Of a stretch of DNA of 64,000 nt, positions 11,528 through 24,043 are shown in pieces. The stretch's first letter is position 1, and every line of letters begins with the position of its first letter. The notes below the pieces were generated by a model. It saw nothing but the letters and a program-made list of their open reading frames with translations, was not told the DNA's origin and made no database searches. Position numbers and translations under genes: made by a program. The stretch is from Narthecium ossifragum (taxonomy: Eukaryota; Streptophyta; Magnoliopsida; Dioscoreales; Nartheciaceae), in assembly GCA_963920575.1 (NCBI GenBank), contig OY986969.1:17283288-17347287 (forward strand), written 5' to 3'.

Positions 11528-12236
11528 AGTGACACCTCGTCCCAATTAAATACAAATTATTCCAAATTTTTTTAAAATTTTGGCATGACCCTTGGACACA
11601 TGCACGTGATATCACAATCTACAACCTGTTAACAGATACAAACCACACATCCTATGATATTTTATCCAGTATTTACAACATTTATCACAATTCCGGGGAC
11701 ACTATCACCCCCTTTCATTCAATCTCACATTTCCGATGCATATGAGTGAATAATCTTCCAATTGCAACATAACAGGGCCATGAGATTGCAATATACAAAT
11801 TTTACCGAATTACAACATATACAAAGTGCTAAATACACAAATTGAGAGTTAAGGTGGAGTACAAGATAAAATTAGGATACAACCCACAACCCTCCACTTA
11901 CTACAAAGCTAACTCGCAATCAATAAACCCAAAATGACGTCTCGTCACTGCTGACCACCTCCCTGGGCTTTCGAGCTCATTTGCCTTGGGATTTTGTTGT
12001 GCAAGAGGTAAGCCCGAGACCAGTACTAGCTGAGCCCTCTACTTGCTTAATTGTGTTATGGAATGTTATGCTATGTTATTCCTGTATTATATGCATATAT
12101 GAGAACTTATGAATTACTATATTTGATTATATTATGATGTTGTGATCTCACGTGCCCGTGCCCAAGGGTCATGCCGAAATTTCTATTTTTTAATTATTTG
12201 GGATAATTGGAGGTTAAATTTGGGGCGGGGCGTGAC
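11528..12236. repeat. Inverted-repeat element with ~90-bp arms
   Basis: The left arm starts GTGACACCTCGTCCCAA and contains GGCATGACCCTTGGACAC and GCACGTGATATCAC. The right arm, read on the reverse strand from 12236, has GTGTCACGCCCCGCCCCAA, GGCATGACCCTTGGGCAC and GCACGTGAGATCAC in the same order. The TGTCACGCCCCG start equals the LTR edge seen at 59285 and 61457, so this may be a rearranged gypsy LTR rather than a separate element. Confidence 0.65.
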
Positions 12237-12528
12237 ACAAGTAATTAATTATTTCCATGTCACAAAATATTATCAGTGATGAGATCTTATTCGCCGTCAC
12301 TGAAGCAAAATTTTAGTCCTGCCAACTAGCCAAATTTTTTCCCCCATGTGATCTTCCTATTTTTAGTGACGAGCATTAGTGACAACAAATTATTTTTTTA
12401 CTATATATAAGCTTTTTTAGTGAGAGCTAGAAGATCTCGTCACAAAAAATAAAAAAAACTAAAACCTGTGACGAGAAATTAATCTTGTCACTAAACACTC
12501 GTCACTATAGCTCACATTTCTTATAGTG
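12237..12528. mobile_element. CACTA element, right-end fragment
   Basis: Ends TTCTTATAGTG at 12528, the complement of CACTATAAGAA, a CACTA terminus. Short repeats of the type GTGACGAG and CTCGTCAC in both orientations lie just inside. The left end was not identified. Confidence 0.5.
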
Positions 12529-12823
12529 ATAGAATAGGAAGGATTGAATTACTTTCCGGCTTAGAGTCTAACCTATTAGCCACCGGTCTTACAAACATTC
12601 TATTCATTCTTTTTGAACTATCTCACCAAATTTAAAGTACCTATATCAACCTTATAAGAGCCCGTGGATAGAGAATAAAACTACTTCTAATGATCCAAGG
12701 GTGAAAAATCACCTCAACACTGCTAATTGGAAAAACCGTTATAATTACATTCTCAATTACGATTGTTTTGTAAACAGCATTAGGCGCACGACTCCACACC
12801 TAGTTTATATATATATATATATA

Positions 12824-12851
12824 CTAGTGGATTCCCGTGCAAATTGCACGG
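12824..12851 (-). mobile_element. Helitron 3' terminus (reverse strand)
   Basis: On the reverse strand there is a hairpin CCGTGCAA-T-TTGCACGG (12851 to 12835), a short spacer and a terminal CTAG followed by T at 12823. This is the classic Helitron 3' end (hairpin then CTRR, inserted before T). The 5' TC end to the right was not located. Confidence 0.5.
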
Positions 12852-13135
12852 TTTTACAGAGTAGAAAGCATGAGTCGTGACTACAGTTATTTGTTGAACA
12901 TTATAATATAACTAATAGTTATACAGAGTTAGATTAGATTAGATGGATTAATAGATTAGATTACTATTATATTAGGATTTATATTAGTAAATGAATCCCT
13001 CCTTTAAATATAACACATGGGTTTTAGTTTTTTAATCCACATTATATTAATCTTATCCAACTTTACACTAATTCGTATTATATTAACCTTATAAGCGAGG
13101 CGGTTATACATAATCGTTTTTGCTCCTTATAAGAT

Positions 13136-13137
<2 letters not shown>

Positions 13138-13167
<30 letters not shown>
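13138..13167. repeat. (TA)n microsatellite
   Basis: About 14 uninterrupted TA units followed by ACATATATAC. A shorter TA run lies at about 12806-12822. Confidence 0.9.
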
Positions 13168-13172
<5 letters not shown>

Positions 13173-13572
13173 TACTAGTTGGCCCCTCATGCCACCTAAC
13201 ATGATAACCACCCACTACCCCCCTCTCCCCTCCCCCACTCACTTCCCCTCTCCCCTCCCTCCACCGTTAGAAATAAACCATATAAACATAAAGGCCGCGT
13301 TTGTTTCGTGGGATTATGGCCAGGATAGGATAACTTCTACCTCTTATCATGTCTTCACTACAAGAAAATACATTTTGTGGCAACAATTAACGACAACACA
13401 ACAGTTGCCATAAACACTCGTCTTTTACGGCAACTATGTACGGCAATGAACTAGTTGCCATAAAAAATGTCTTTTTATGGCAACTAGAAATATTGCCATA
13501 ATTGGTAACCTCTTTAATGGCAACATTAATTATTGTCGGAAATTATCAACACATTTTACGGCAATTCCATGT

Positions 13573-14380
13573 GTTGCCATATAATACTATGATATTTAAC
13601 GACAAGTTATTTGTTGCCATTTATAGTGTGTATATTTTATGACAATTGAACATGTTGCCATAAAAGATATAAGGCTTTGACGGCAACTAGAAATGTTGCC
13701 GCAATTTCAAACCGCTTTCATGGCAATATTAATTCTTGTCGGAAATTGTGAGAATATTTACGGCAAATCCATGTATTGCCATTTAATACTATCATATGTA
13801 GCGGCAAATTATTTTATTGCCGCATATACTTTCTATATTTTACGGTCATTAAAGATATTGCCATAAAAGAAGTAAGACTTTTACGGCAATTAGAAATAGT
13901 GCCGCAATTTCAAACCGCTTTCATGGCAATATTAATTCTTGCCGGAAATTGTGAGAATATTTACGGCAAATCCATGTATTGTCATTTAATACTATGATAT
14001 GTAGCAGCAAATTGTTTTATTGCCGCATATACTTTCTATATTTTACGACCATTAAAGATATTGTCATAAAAGAAGTAAGACTTTTACGACAATTAGAAAT
14101 AATGCCGCAATTTCAAACTGCTTTCATGGCAATATTAATTCTTGCCGGAAATTGTGATAACATTTTATGGCAAATTCATGTGCTGCCATTTAATGGTTTA
14201 ATATTTAACGGCAAATGGATTTATTGCCGCATATAGTTTGTATATTTTACGGCCATTGGAAATATTGCCATAAAAGAAGTAAACCTTTACGGCAATTAGA
14301 AATATTGCCGCAATTTCAAACCGCTTTCACCGCAACATTAATTCTTGCTGAAAAATAGTAAATTCTTATACGGCAATTCA
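13573..14380. repeat. ~205-bp tandem repeats in CACTA subterminal region
   Basis: Three to four head-to-tail copies share blocks such as GCTTTCATGGCAATATTAAT, GGAAATTGTGA and ATTGCCGCATATA. The second and third copies (about 13772-13975 and 13976-14180) are the closest pair. They amplify the GGCAA/TTGCC sites. Confidence 0.75.
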
Positions 14381-14510
14381 GCTTGTGGCCACATTAGATG
14401 ATAATATTAAACGGTATATACTTTTTATCTTTAATGACAATGTTTAATTTGGCTATATATAAAAGATATACAATATAATGACAATCTTTTTATCTTTTTA
14501 TCTCGCATGG

Positions 14511-14869
14511 TCACAGGGATATTCAATAGGATCTAACACAATAGGAAACGACACTGTTTGTCCTCTTATACAAATTTGCTAAAGTTACTTATATTAAAGA
14601 TGTTCATACACTCTTTGTATCCCATAAGGGTTTGTTGCTGGTAAGTTAAAAGGCTCGAATTATTGTTCATTATATTGAGAAAAATGTGGGTTTATAATTA
14701 GACCCAATTCTTAATCGGATTGGACCCTCATGAAAATTTAATTCCTATTTAAATTCAAACTCGAGCTATTATCAATCTTATTCCAAATCAAACCCAATGC
14801 CGGCTCATACTGGATCCTAATCAAATTTATGATGCAAGCAATCCATCAAGTTATACGATGATCGATGTA
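14511..14869. other. CACTA interior, nothing recognised
   Basis: AT-rich interior of the CACTA element with no open coding region. Confidence 0.3.
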
Positions 14870-15430
14870 AAGGACTAGGACTATGTTTGAGCTGAGCTTT
14901 AATCGGTCAAGCTAAAGATCGATTAAGCTTAGCTCGAATATGATTAAGCTTAAGCTTGAGCCGAGCTCAAACCCATAAAAAGGGATCGAATTCTTACGGA
15001 GCTCGAACTTGATCGTGCTCGTCAAGTACTCCAAAGCTTCAGCCGAGCTTAATGGGTTTAAGCTTAACTGGTTCATACACGCAGGCTCCTATTGGATGGA
15101 TCAGATGAAGCTTGGCTCAAATTTTGTTAAGCTTGATCGATTCAAGCTTAGCCTGAAATTAAATTGAGTAGGCTAAAGTTCGACTTGCAAGCCTCGAAGT
15201 CGAGCTTTCGATCCCAGCTTTCAAGCTTAGTCGAGTCTATATATTATATATAATTAAAAAATTAAATCCTATATGAAATATTATCGAGCTCGGCTAGCGA
15301 GCTTTCGAGCCGAGCCAAAAACCAATCGAGTTCGAGCTCTACAACAATTCAAGTCTTATTTATGGGTTTGAGCTCGAGGGTAATCGAATTTTAGCTAAGC
15401 TTAATCGATTAAAGCTCACCTCATATACAA
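14870..15430. repeat. AAGCTTGAGC/GAGCTCGA degenerate repeats
   Basis: Many variants of AAGCTTGAGC, GAGCTCGA and CGAGCTTT in both orientations. The pattern is degenerate, not a clean tandem array. It is a low-complexity block of unknown origin in the CACTA interior. Confidence 0.55.
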
Positions 15431-15789
15431 CCCTTGGAGACGGCAGGAAGAGAGAGGTGCGGAATCAATTAACCAGTCTCTGTTATGTGTCGTTTATATA
15501 AATTAGCTAGGCTTTTTTATGTGTCGTTTCTCAAATTAACTGATGCCGGAAACAGTCATCGACGCGCGCGATCCAAACTAAGGCCCAGTTAAAGCAGCAA
15601 CCAGCAACTCTTGTTTCACCAAGAGCCGCGTGCGAGGGATGGGTTCATGTGACAATCCTCTGTTTCCAGTTTCCTTCTTTGGCTTTTTTTCATGCCATGC
15701 AAGCCCTGTTTCCGCGTCATTAACCAGCCTCTATTTAGGATGCCGTAAATAGATCAAAAAGGAGCGCACGGACGAAAAATTTGGGTTCC

Positions 15790-16055
15790 CTCCATGCGTC
15801 GTTCCCTCTCCCTAGGTTTATTTGTTCACCAATTAATCAATCAAGCTAATAACCCAACCCTCGTTCCCTCTCCCTAGGTTTATTTTGTTCACCGGTGCTA
15901 TTATGGACGACGAGCATCGTAGTAGACGCTCGACGGAGCACAGGTGAGGCCTAAACCCTTCTCCCCAACCCTCGTTCCCTCTCCCTAGGTTTATTTTGTT
16001 CACCGGTGCTGCTGTGGACGACGAGCATCGTAGGAGACACTCGGGTGAGGTCATG
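15790..16055 (+). repeat. Triplicated CTCTCCCTAGGTTTAT segment
   Basis: The stretch CGTTCCCTCTCCCTAGG with the following TTCACC appears at about 15799, 15859 and 15969. The last two copies extend for about 90 bp through GGACGACGAGCATCGTAG. It may be a duplicated gene 5' region captured by the transposon, but no protein was recognised. Confidence 0.65.
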
Positions 16056-17751
16056 CAGACTAGGTCTCTTCTTTTCCTCCCCCTTTGTTTTGTTTTTCTA
16101 TGTCATTCCATGGATCTATATAGATATCAATCATTCCCATGTGAAACAATGACCCACCTAAGAACTTATCTAACAGTAGTGATGCTGCTAGGTATAATCA
16201 TAACTGAAACTAACTGAAACTATACGCAGACTTGTTTAAAGTTGGATTAATATACGAAGAAACTATTCGTCTTATTGTTGTTCCTCGTACGATGAGAGCA
16301 GTTTGATAAATCAGTTTATACTTTAGTCCTATAGGTATCTATCTTTGGTTGGATTCAGTTTGCCATATTATTGATCTTCTCTAGTCTCTGTAAGTTCAGC
16401 TATTCAAAGTCAGGCTATAGCAAGCAGTAACATCTTTGAGTTTCAGAGTCTATGCTCATAGAGTAGAAACTAGAAAGCAACGTCCAAAGCTTTAAGAAGC
16501 CCATTACAGTTAAAACAAAGAATGGAAATAGATTCAGAAGCATATATACTGTAGCTGAACAACAAAAATAGAATAAACTTTAAATACCTCAGATAGTTAT
16601 AACTCCTTCCATCACATGATTTTCTTGTCTACTTTCAAATTAAGATTTAACTTTTTTTTTACCGTCAGAATTAGATTTGCATCCAAGGAAAATAGTGTAG
16701 ATCATAACTTTTGAGATGACCTAAGTGCCATTGAGCTGGACTCACTTTCAAAACTTTCTATCATGAACAAAACATCATAGACTCATAGTCTCGGCATTGG
16801 AGGATTTCATGGGAGACAAAGTTTTGATTTGTAGACCCATCTTATCATATAATTACTATTTAAGCTGCATGAAACTTTTGTTTGCCTCCCACTAACACCT
16901 ATTACTTTACAGCAAGAAGCTGTCCTCACTGCGAGTATAAAACCATCGACCCTCTTCTTACTTCTAAGGCAGAAAGAGCTTTACCTACTTTTGGTCATGC
17001 AAAGAAGATTTGCAAATCCACGTACTTGTTTACAGGAAAAAAAATTAATACATCATATCCATAAAGAGATTATCTAACAACTTTTTAATCTTCTGATCAT
17101 GATTTCTTATGTCATGTTTCTTTACTTCTAATTCTGAGTGTTCTAACTCTAATGTAAGTAATACATCTTTTATTTTGGTAAAAGGATGATAATTCTTATT
17201 TCCCATTAGATCTTAACCTCTCTAATATCTTTTATGTTTTATTGTTTTGTTTCTTTGTGTGTAGGCTGACTTATAATAGAAGATGTTTGCCCGACAATAC
17301 TTTTTGCATGCATTCAGTAAGCTTTTCTTCTCTCTTAATTGTTTATATATCATCTATTCTTTCTTAATTGATATAGGTCGGGTATACATGCATCCTTGTT
17401 TGACCTATCTGCTTCTAGTATACTAAGCTAATCTAAGTTTCTTTTTCTTGCTTTTCACATTTCACTATTGAGGAACATTTTCGATTGTCTTACACAGGAA
17501 TGTCTTGATATATGCAATCCTGATTTTTTTTCCTGTGCCACACTTTTGCTTGACTAATATGATTGCATTTTCTGGTTTCTTTTAGTAGTAGTGGAGTCCA
17601 AGGATGGGACTATCTTTGTCGCTTTTGCATTTGCAGGTTATAAAAGAAGGTACTTTGACACATTTATTGCTTATTTCGGTCTAGCTTCTACATGTCATAT
17701 GCTTTTATGGTTGATAGGAATCAACCTTTTCTTTGTTTTCATTTCTTGCAA
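16056..17751. other. CACTA interior, gene-like AT-rich DNA
   Basis: Composition resembles plant introns and UTRs (T-rich, with possible GT and AG sites), perhaps a captured gene fragment. No protein family could be read in any frame. Confidence 0.25.
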
Positions 17752-17779
17752 CCGTGCCAAGGCACGGACATCCCACTAG
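17752..17779 (+). mobile_element. Helitron 3' terminus
   Basis: Perfect hairpin CCGTGCC-AA-GGCACGG (17752-17767), eight bases of spacer, then CTAG at 17776-17779 followed by T. This matches the Helitron 3' end rule. The element would extend to the left, and the 5' TC end was not found. It lies inside the CACTA element. Confidence 0.5.
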
Positions 17780-18439
17780 TATCAGTTATAGTACTTCCTT
17801 TTTGTTGTCAATATAATCCTCCATTGAAGTGTACTATATAAAAAGAGATATTAATATATGTTCAACAAGTCCTACATTTGTCCCTTTGATGCTTGGTCCT
17901 ATTTAGGAGATTATTCAATGGCTTTCCGTCCCAGGCTTAGCAAATTGAGTTATTGTTTCTAGACATCATTCCATCCTATCTTGTCAATTCTTCTATCACT
18001 TCTTTACTTACTAAATTGGTTCTTCTTCTTGTTAAAATAATTTGGAAAAATTTATTAACCTTAGCTATCAATCTAACTATCTTTGCTAAAAGTTCTCTTG
18101 TGTGTTTTTCTTAGGTACATATCAGTGAAATGGATCCTCGACAACTCATTTTGGAGATCCTAAACAACTAATCTTCAGCGACACTTCTTTTTGGATATTA
18201 GAAGCTATATTTGTGCAACTTATGGTTTGTCTTATGTAATTTAGTGGTGTTCCTATGTTGATTGTGTTGATGTTCAAAATGAACTTGAAACCAATACATG
18301 AACGGTTATGTGAAATTTGATATATATTATCAATGCAATGGTGGTATTTCTTATGCATTTTGATGTGTCATTAAAATTTCGGTATTATGTACAGGAAAAA
18401 ATAATACAGGTGGATAAATTGAATTTTTTTTATATTAAA
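17780..18439. other. CACTA interior, nothing recognised
   Basis: AT-rich, no coding frame or repeat border seen before the subterminal GGCAA repeats begin. Confidence 0.3.
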
Positions 18440-19018
18440 ATATTGAAATGCTGCCATTTTTATGTATATGCGGCATGTAGAAGCTGCCATAATATATTAA
18501 TCTTTTATAGAAGATAAAAGTTGCCATTTTAAATATTCTAAACACGGCAAGACAAGTTGCCGCTAACAGTCTTAAATACGGCCATTATTTTATATGGCAA
18601 TAATGGTTGTCGTAAATACATTTTATTATCGGCAATATTTTTTTGCCATTAAAAAATATTTTTTACAGCAACCGTTGTTGCCAGAAATACATCTTATTAT
18701 CGGCAATATATTATTGCCTTATATGGCAATATTTTTTGCCATTAAAAAATATTATTTACGGCAACTGTTGTTGCCAGAAATACATCTCATTACTGGCAAT
18801 AAATAAATGTTAATATGATAAGAAAATATTCCCGTATAAAGACAATTTTACGGCAACATGTTGATATTGCCGTAGGTTTTTTTTGTGACACGCTCTTTTA
18901 CGGCAGGGTGCGGCAACTTTAAATTATTGCCTGTTCGCGAATAAAACGTCGATCTCGTTGAGACGAGATCTCTATTTTATTTCCGAGCAAATCATATTTA
19001 AATTTCATATCAGGAAAT

Positions 19019-20966
19019 TGTAGGCACCACACCCCTGGATCTGCCGAATTGGCAGATCCATCATTTACATCCCCGTAGGGAATACCTCCGATTCTAAATC
19101 CAATAAAATAAACATTTTATAATAAAAGAGAAAAGATCAAAAGAAAATGCATGACGTGAGGCTTTAGACCACCTTCATCGCCATGCACGCTGGTCTTGCC
19201 GCAGGGGCTTCAAATTCGTTGGACTTGGGAGTGTTGCCGTGCAGATGTTTGAGAACAAGATCTGACCTCTGTTGTGGTTGATGAAGTTGGCTTGAAACTG
19301 GGGAACACACCAGCTTGAACAGGGGATCACACCGGCTGGAGCTTGAGAAGCCTAGAACCGGCTAGAACAGGGGAGCATTAGTTGGAACCAAGGAGGTGCG
19401 GCGAGCGGCTGGAACCTCTATCGCCGGAACGATGATGATGGCTGTCCCTCTTCAGAATATATTGACGTTCTTGCGCCGCGAGATCACCAGGGAGACCAAG
19501 AAACAACGGCTGGAACAGAGAACAGAGAACTAAAACAGGGAAGCTTGTCTTCAAAACCGCCGGGAGAGAGAGAGACTTGGCTCGATCTCCGTCGCCGGCG
19601 AGGAATCAAACTAGAGCAACCTTGCTGGAGATCCAAGCCGCTGGTAACGAGCAAGAGAGTGAAGCTTGAACCGCAGGATCGACGAGGCTCCTACAGCTTC
19701 GACCCAAAGACACTAGCGTCTCGATGGGTTCCGGCTGTGTGGGCTGGATATACGTCGTCCGGTGGTGCGCAACCTTGGAACCTCACCAGAACCTCTTCGT
19801 CTTCAACCCCTTTCTTCAGTTTCTTCTTTAGCTTCTCCTTCGATTTCTTCCACCAGCTTCTTCCTCAGCCTACAGCCCGTTCTTCAACCTAGCATAGATC
19901 AAGCTCAGACCATTCAGAACCCAGCTTCGATCCGGCTCAGACCAGCCTTCCAGCGTTCTTCCACCCAGCTTAGATCAAGCTTTCCACGCCTTCAGACCGT
20001 TCAGAACCTCTTCAGCCTCTTCAAACCAGCTCCGACCAGCTTCGATGCCTTCAGCCAAGACCAGCCTTCAGCTTTCTTCAACCCAGCTCCGACCAGCTCA
20101 GACCAGCCTCTTTCTCAAGGCCGTGCTCCTCTATTTATAGGCACGAGAGGCCTATCTCTTTGTATGGAATGGGATCATGGATCCCTTAATCAAAGGGTGT
20201 TGATTGCCATTGAGAATGCTCATCCTTTCATATAAGGATAGCTACAACGGGATCAAAGGGATGCTGATTTTATATTTTATATATATATATATGGTATGGA
20301 CGGGTGATGCTGATTTCATATTTCTTTTTATTTATTTATTTATATGGTGTGGACGTATATGTAGCCCATTTGGAGATATACTGATTTTTGTTTTGGCGGA
20401 TTTATCTTTTGAAATTCGAAAGTGCTGTTCGAATCTCAATTTTGAATATTTCTCATGTCCATTGTTATCTAAATATTTGTCCAGATTTGATAAATCATAT
20501 GTGAATATTTTCTCCCGTACAGAATATTTATCTGAATTCTGAATATTTACCGGGATTTTACCAAAACATCCTCAGTGGTCATATATGTCAGACCAAAATA
20601 TTTTGAGGGCGAAATGGTTAATTTTTAGACAATTATACCCTGAGGGCGTGAATTGACCAAGATAACCCTGGGGCTAAAGGTTTCAGTAAAATTACTAGAA
20701 TATCTCTGTGTCCATATGGCTTATTTAGGTTGCCGTCAAAGCCATGCAAGGTTATTGTAGAATGTAATGGGGAGTCCAGGCCTGTATTCTGGCCCAAATT
20801 CCCAATACGCCCTTGGGCGAGTGAAACTACCCAAATGCCCCTGGATGCCATCGAAGTTAGGACAAGCATTTATCGGACATTTCAAATATGTTTTAAGCTT
20901 GCTTGAGTCTATCTGATGTTATTTTGGCTCAAACAAACCGTGGGTACTGCGACCTTTTGGTCTAGC
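19019..20966 (+). mobile_element. Possible embedded LTR-like sequence
   Basis: Begins TGTAGGCACC and ends GATGTCAACA, that is TG...CA as in LTRs. A TATA box (CTATTTATAGG) lies at 20133, and a Ser/Pro-rich stretch of CAGCTCAGACCAGC-type repeats at 19890-20110 precedes it. No target duplication was found and no second copy is in the window. It interrupts the CACTA subterminal repeats, consistent with an insert, but the call is weak. Confidence 0.35.
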
Positions 20967-21401
20967 CAAAATTGATGTCAACATTGCCGTAGCAAGCCTT
21001 TTATGGCAATATTACGGGCTTAAGTGGCAACAAGGCCTTGCCGTAAAAGAGCTTTTTTCTTGTAGTGCTTATCCCATGTTTGGTGCGTTATTTGAAGGTG
21101 GGACTAATTATCCCATTGGGAGTCTATATCCCACATACGTGGGATTAAATTATCCCATGAGGGGGGTGGGATACTATCTCCTGGTAGAAAAAAGAGATGG
21201 GATATAACAATAAAAAGACTCAATTACCCTTGTATGTATGCCCTAACCAGTGAGGTCTTGAATCATTTTCTCCACCGCCGTTCTTTTCAAGCACTGCTCA
21301 GCCCGTTCTTCTATGGTGGGATACTCAGGTAAGTAAATTTTCATATGATTCCGATCTCTATTTCGTCGTTTTGTCCCATCCCATCCCAACCTGCCTGCCT
21401 A

Positions 21402-21951
21402 TAGTGATGGCAACGGGGCGGATCGGGGCGGATATTGGAAATACCATACCCGTCCCCGCACTCCTCTGCCCATACCATAACCGCCCCATCCCCGCGCGGA
21501 TAATGGGGATCGCGGACCATAACCATCCCCGCGGGTACGCGGATATTACCCGCAATCCGCGGTTATCCGCAAAACCTAAAAAAACCATTCAATTAGCATT
21601 AAGCCTCTAAAATCTAAATCTAAATCCACCAAACTATCATCAACATTCAGTCTCTAAAATCTAGATCCACCAAACACTCATCAACAATTAGTCTTTATTA
21701 GAGTATTATTACAAAATAGACTCTTTAAAATCCACCAAACCAACATTTAGTGGCGGGGCGGGGCGGATATGCGGGGTGGGGCGGATAGCGGGGCGGATAT
21801 TACCCAATACCATAATCCGCCCCGTACCCGCGCGGATTTTAAATTTGTAAACCATACCCGTATCCACGGGTAAAAAATCTATACCATACCCGTCCCCATC
21901 GGTGCGGATCGGGTCGGTTATCCAGCGGGGCGGTCAATTTTGCCATCCCTA
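21402..21951. mobile_element. hAT MITE, 550 bp, GGGGCGGAT-rich
   Basis: Terminal inverted repeats TAGTGATGGCAA and TAGGGATGGCAA (reverse of right end), one mismatch. Perfect 8-bp target duplication CCTGCCTA at 21394-21401 and 21952-21959, the length expected for hAT. The interior has inverted repeats of GGGGCGGAT, CCGCGCGGAT and TACCCG flanking an AT-rich centre. No transposase. It lies inside the PIF/Harbinger element and is younger than it. Confidence 0.88.
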
Positions 21952-22368
21952 CCTGCCTACCTGCAAATCGCCGACCCTGGAAACCAAATCCCTGACACAA
22001 TGCATGCCAATCACCCGCTTGTGAAACCAAATCCCTGACCAAATCCCTGACACAACCTGTTCTCACTCATGATGCATTAAAGCTGATGTACGTATCCATA
22101 GAATAGAGGTAGGTATCCATAGATAGATAGAATATTGTATGTTGACTGTGTGATTGTAATATTGTATGTTGACTGTGGAATTTATTTTTTTGGTGATTTG
22201 TGTACTCTAATTAATTAATTGCTTTCTTTCATTCAATTCAATGTGTGAATGCAAAGTTTTCTTTGTTTTGATTTTCTACTATCGGAGGTGATGATAATAA
22301 GATGACAAGTTATATTTTTTTTTTTTGCATGTTGCATTATATGATGAATGTGGATTTTTTTAATGTAG

Positions 22369-23765
22369 ATGGAAGAAGAATATAAAACTGAAATTTGGGA
22401 TGAGAATACGGAAGAAGAACATATTGTTTTAGCCTTAGAGGAAACTCTTCGTCAGATTATCATGATGTGTGCTACTGCCATTGTGGTTATTCTCGCAGTC
22501 TTAGAGAAATACTATGCCAAATACCAACTTAGGCAGCGACGTCCCAATTCTCTTGGTCAACAGATGGAGATTATAAATAGATTGGTTTGGGAGAGTGATA
22601 CAACTTGTATCGAGCAGCTGCGTATGGATCGACATTGCTTTGCTCGTCTTTGTCGAGATCTTCGATCCACTGGATTGTCGAACTCAAGACATGTCAAATT
22701 AGAAGAAAAGGTGGCAATGTTTTTGTATGTCTTAGCCCATCACTACAAGAATCGCAATATAAAGCATTACTTCATTCGATCTGGTCAGACAGTTAGTAGG
22801 CATTTTAATGAAGTACTCAAGTCCGTTATATCACTGCATGCTAATATTCTCAAACCACCCGAGCCAGTCTCAAAACATAGCACAGATAATAGATGGAGGT
22901 GGTTTCAGGTAGGAGTCTAATATCATAAATAATATCTATATTACATTTACTTAATCTAAGCAAGCATCTTATTTGGTGTAGAATTGTCTTGGAGCTCTAG
23001 ATGGCACATATATTAGAGTACGTGTTCCTTTGGAAGACAAAGCTCGATATAGGACTCGAAAAGGGGAGATTGCAACTAATGTTTTGGGAGTTTGTTCCCA
23101 AGACATGCAATTCATTTATGTGTTGCCGGGATCGGAGGGATCTGCTGCAGATGGTCGGGTACTAAGAGATGCTATCACTAGGAGAAATGGCTTAAAGGTT
23201 CATACTGGTATGGGTGATAGTCATGGGCATTCTTTTGATTGTCCTTATAATTGTAGTCATTAACTATAACATCTCTGATATAAAATATAATGCATGTCAT
23301 TACTATTTAGTAGATGCTGGCTACACAAATGGAGAAGGATTTTTAGCACCATATAGAGGGTTACGTTATCAGCTATCTGAATGGAGGGATCATGGACAAC
23401 CAATCGATTATCAAGAGTATTTTAATTTTCGACATGCATTTGCTCGTAATGTTATTGAGCGATGCTTTGGGTTGTTGAAGATGCGATGGGCCATTTTTAG
23501 GAGTGCATCCTTCTTTCCAATTCAAACTCAAAATCGCATCATAATAGCATGTTGTTTGCTACACAACTACATTCGAACGAAGATGCCTTATGATCCTCTT
23601 GAAAATCATATTGAAGGACAGCTTGAAGCAACTGAACCTGGGGAAGAAGAGGAGTATATTGACACGATTGAGCCATCAGACCAATGGTCTGAGTGGAGAG
23701 ATACCCTAGCAATGCAAATGTATAACGAGTGGTTGGCTAGTAGGGGTCTTGGTCAAGCTAACTGA
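22369..23765 (+). CDS. PIF/Harbinger transposase (DDE, nuclease-like)
   Basis: Cuts and pastes the surrounding element. Exons read as 22369-22908, 22982-23207 and 23311-23765. Exon 1 has the HTH-like part ([31 protein letters not shown]). Exon 2 starts [11 protein letters not shown] with the first catalytic Asp and contains [12 protein letters not shown]. Exon 3 has [16 protein letters not shown] with the second Asp and [14 protein letters not shown] with the Glu. Family members carry YYLVDAGY here. The codons for YYL are present at 23302-23310, but no AG precedes them, so the best usable acceptor (TTTAG) drops these residues while keeping frame. The original acceptor may have been lost. An internal hydrophobic stretch near the start ([14 protein letters not shown]) is odd. 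Otherwise the frame is open, so the gene is nearly intact. Confidence 0.88.
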
Positions 23766-24043
23766 TAGATTGAATAACATATTGTGGATTGGATTGTATT
23801 TGGATTTTTTCTTGCTTAATTTAGTAAGCATTTGACTTTTGTTTTAAAATGTCTCAAGACTATTGCACCTAATTTTGAGTAAATTGTTTTATTTTATAAT
23901 GTCATACATTTGGTCGCTTGTGAAAATCTTCCATGTGTCTGTTGGATATTCAACAATATATTGTTCTCCAACAACTATTCAATGTTGGTATTATTCTTCT
24001 TACCTTAATTTTCTACTACAATGAATGCTATATTATTTCAGGA

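Larger units (their letters stand above)
13356..21067. mobile_element. CACTA (En/Spm) transposon, 7.7 kb, complete ends
   Basis: Terminal inverted repeats CACTACAAGAAAA at both ends (13356 on +, 21067 on -) and a perfect 3-bp target duplication CTT (13353-13355, 21068-21070). Subterminal regions at 13360-14510, 18440-18960 and 20985-21060 are crowded with short repeats such as TTACGGCAA and TTGCCGTAAA in both orientations, the expected transposase-binding arrays. No transposase (TnpD or TnpA) was recognised, so it is probably non-autonomous. It sits inside the left terminal region of the PIF/Harbinger element and therefore inserted later. Confidence 0.85.

Noticed and set aside
13776..14236. 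Two near-identical 73-85 residue frames
   Set aside because: They are copies of the CACTA subterminal tandem repeat, not genes.
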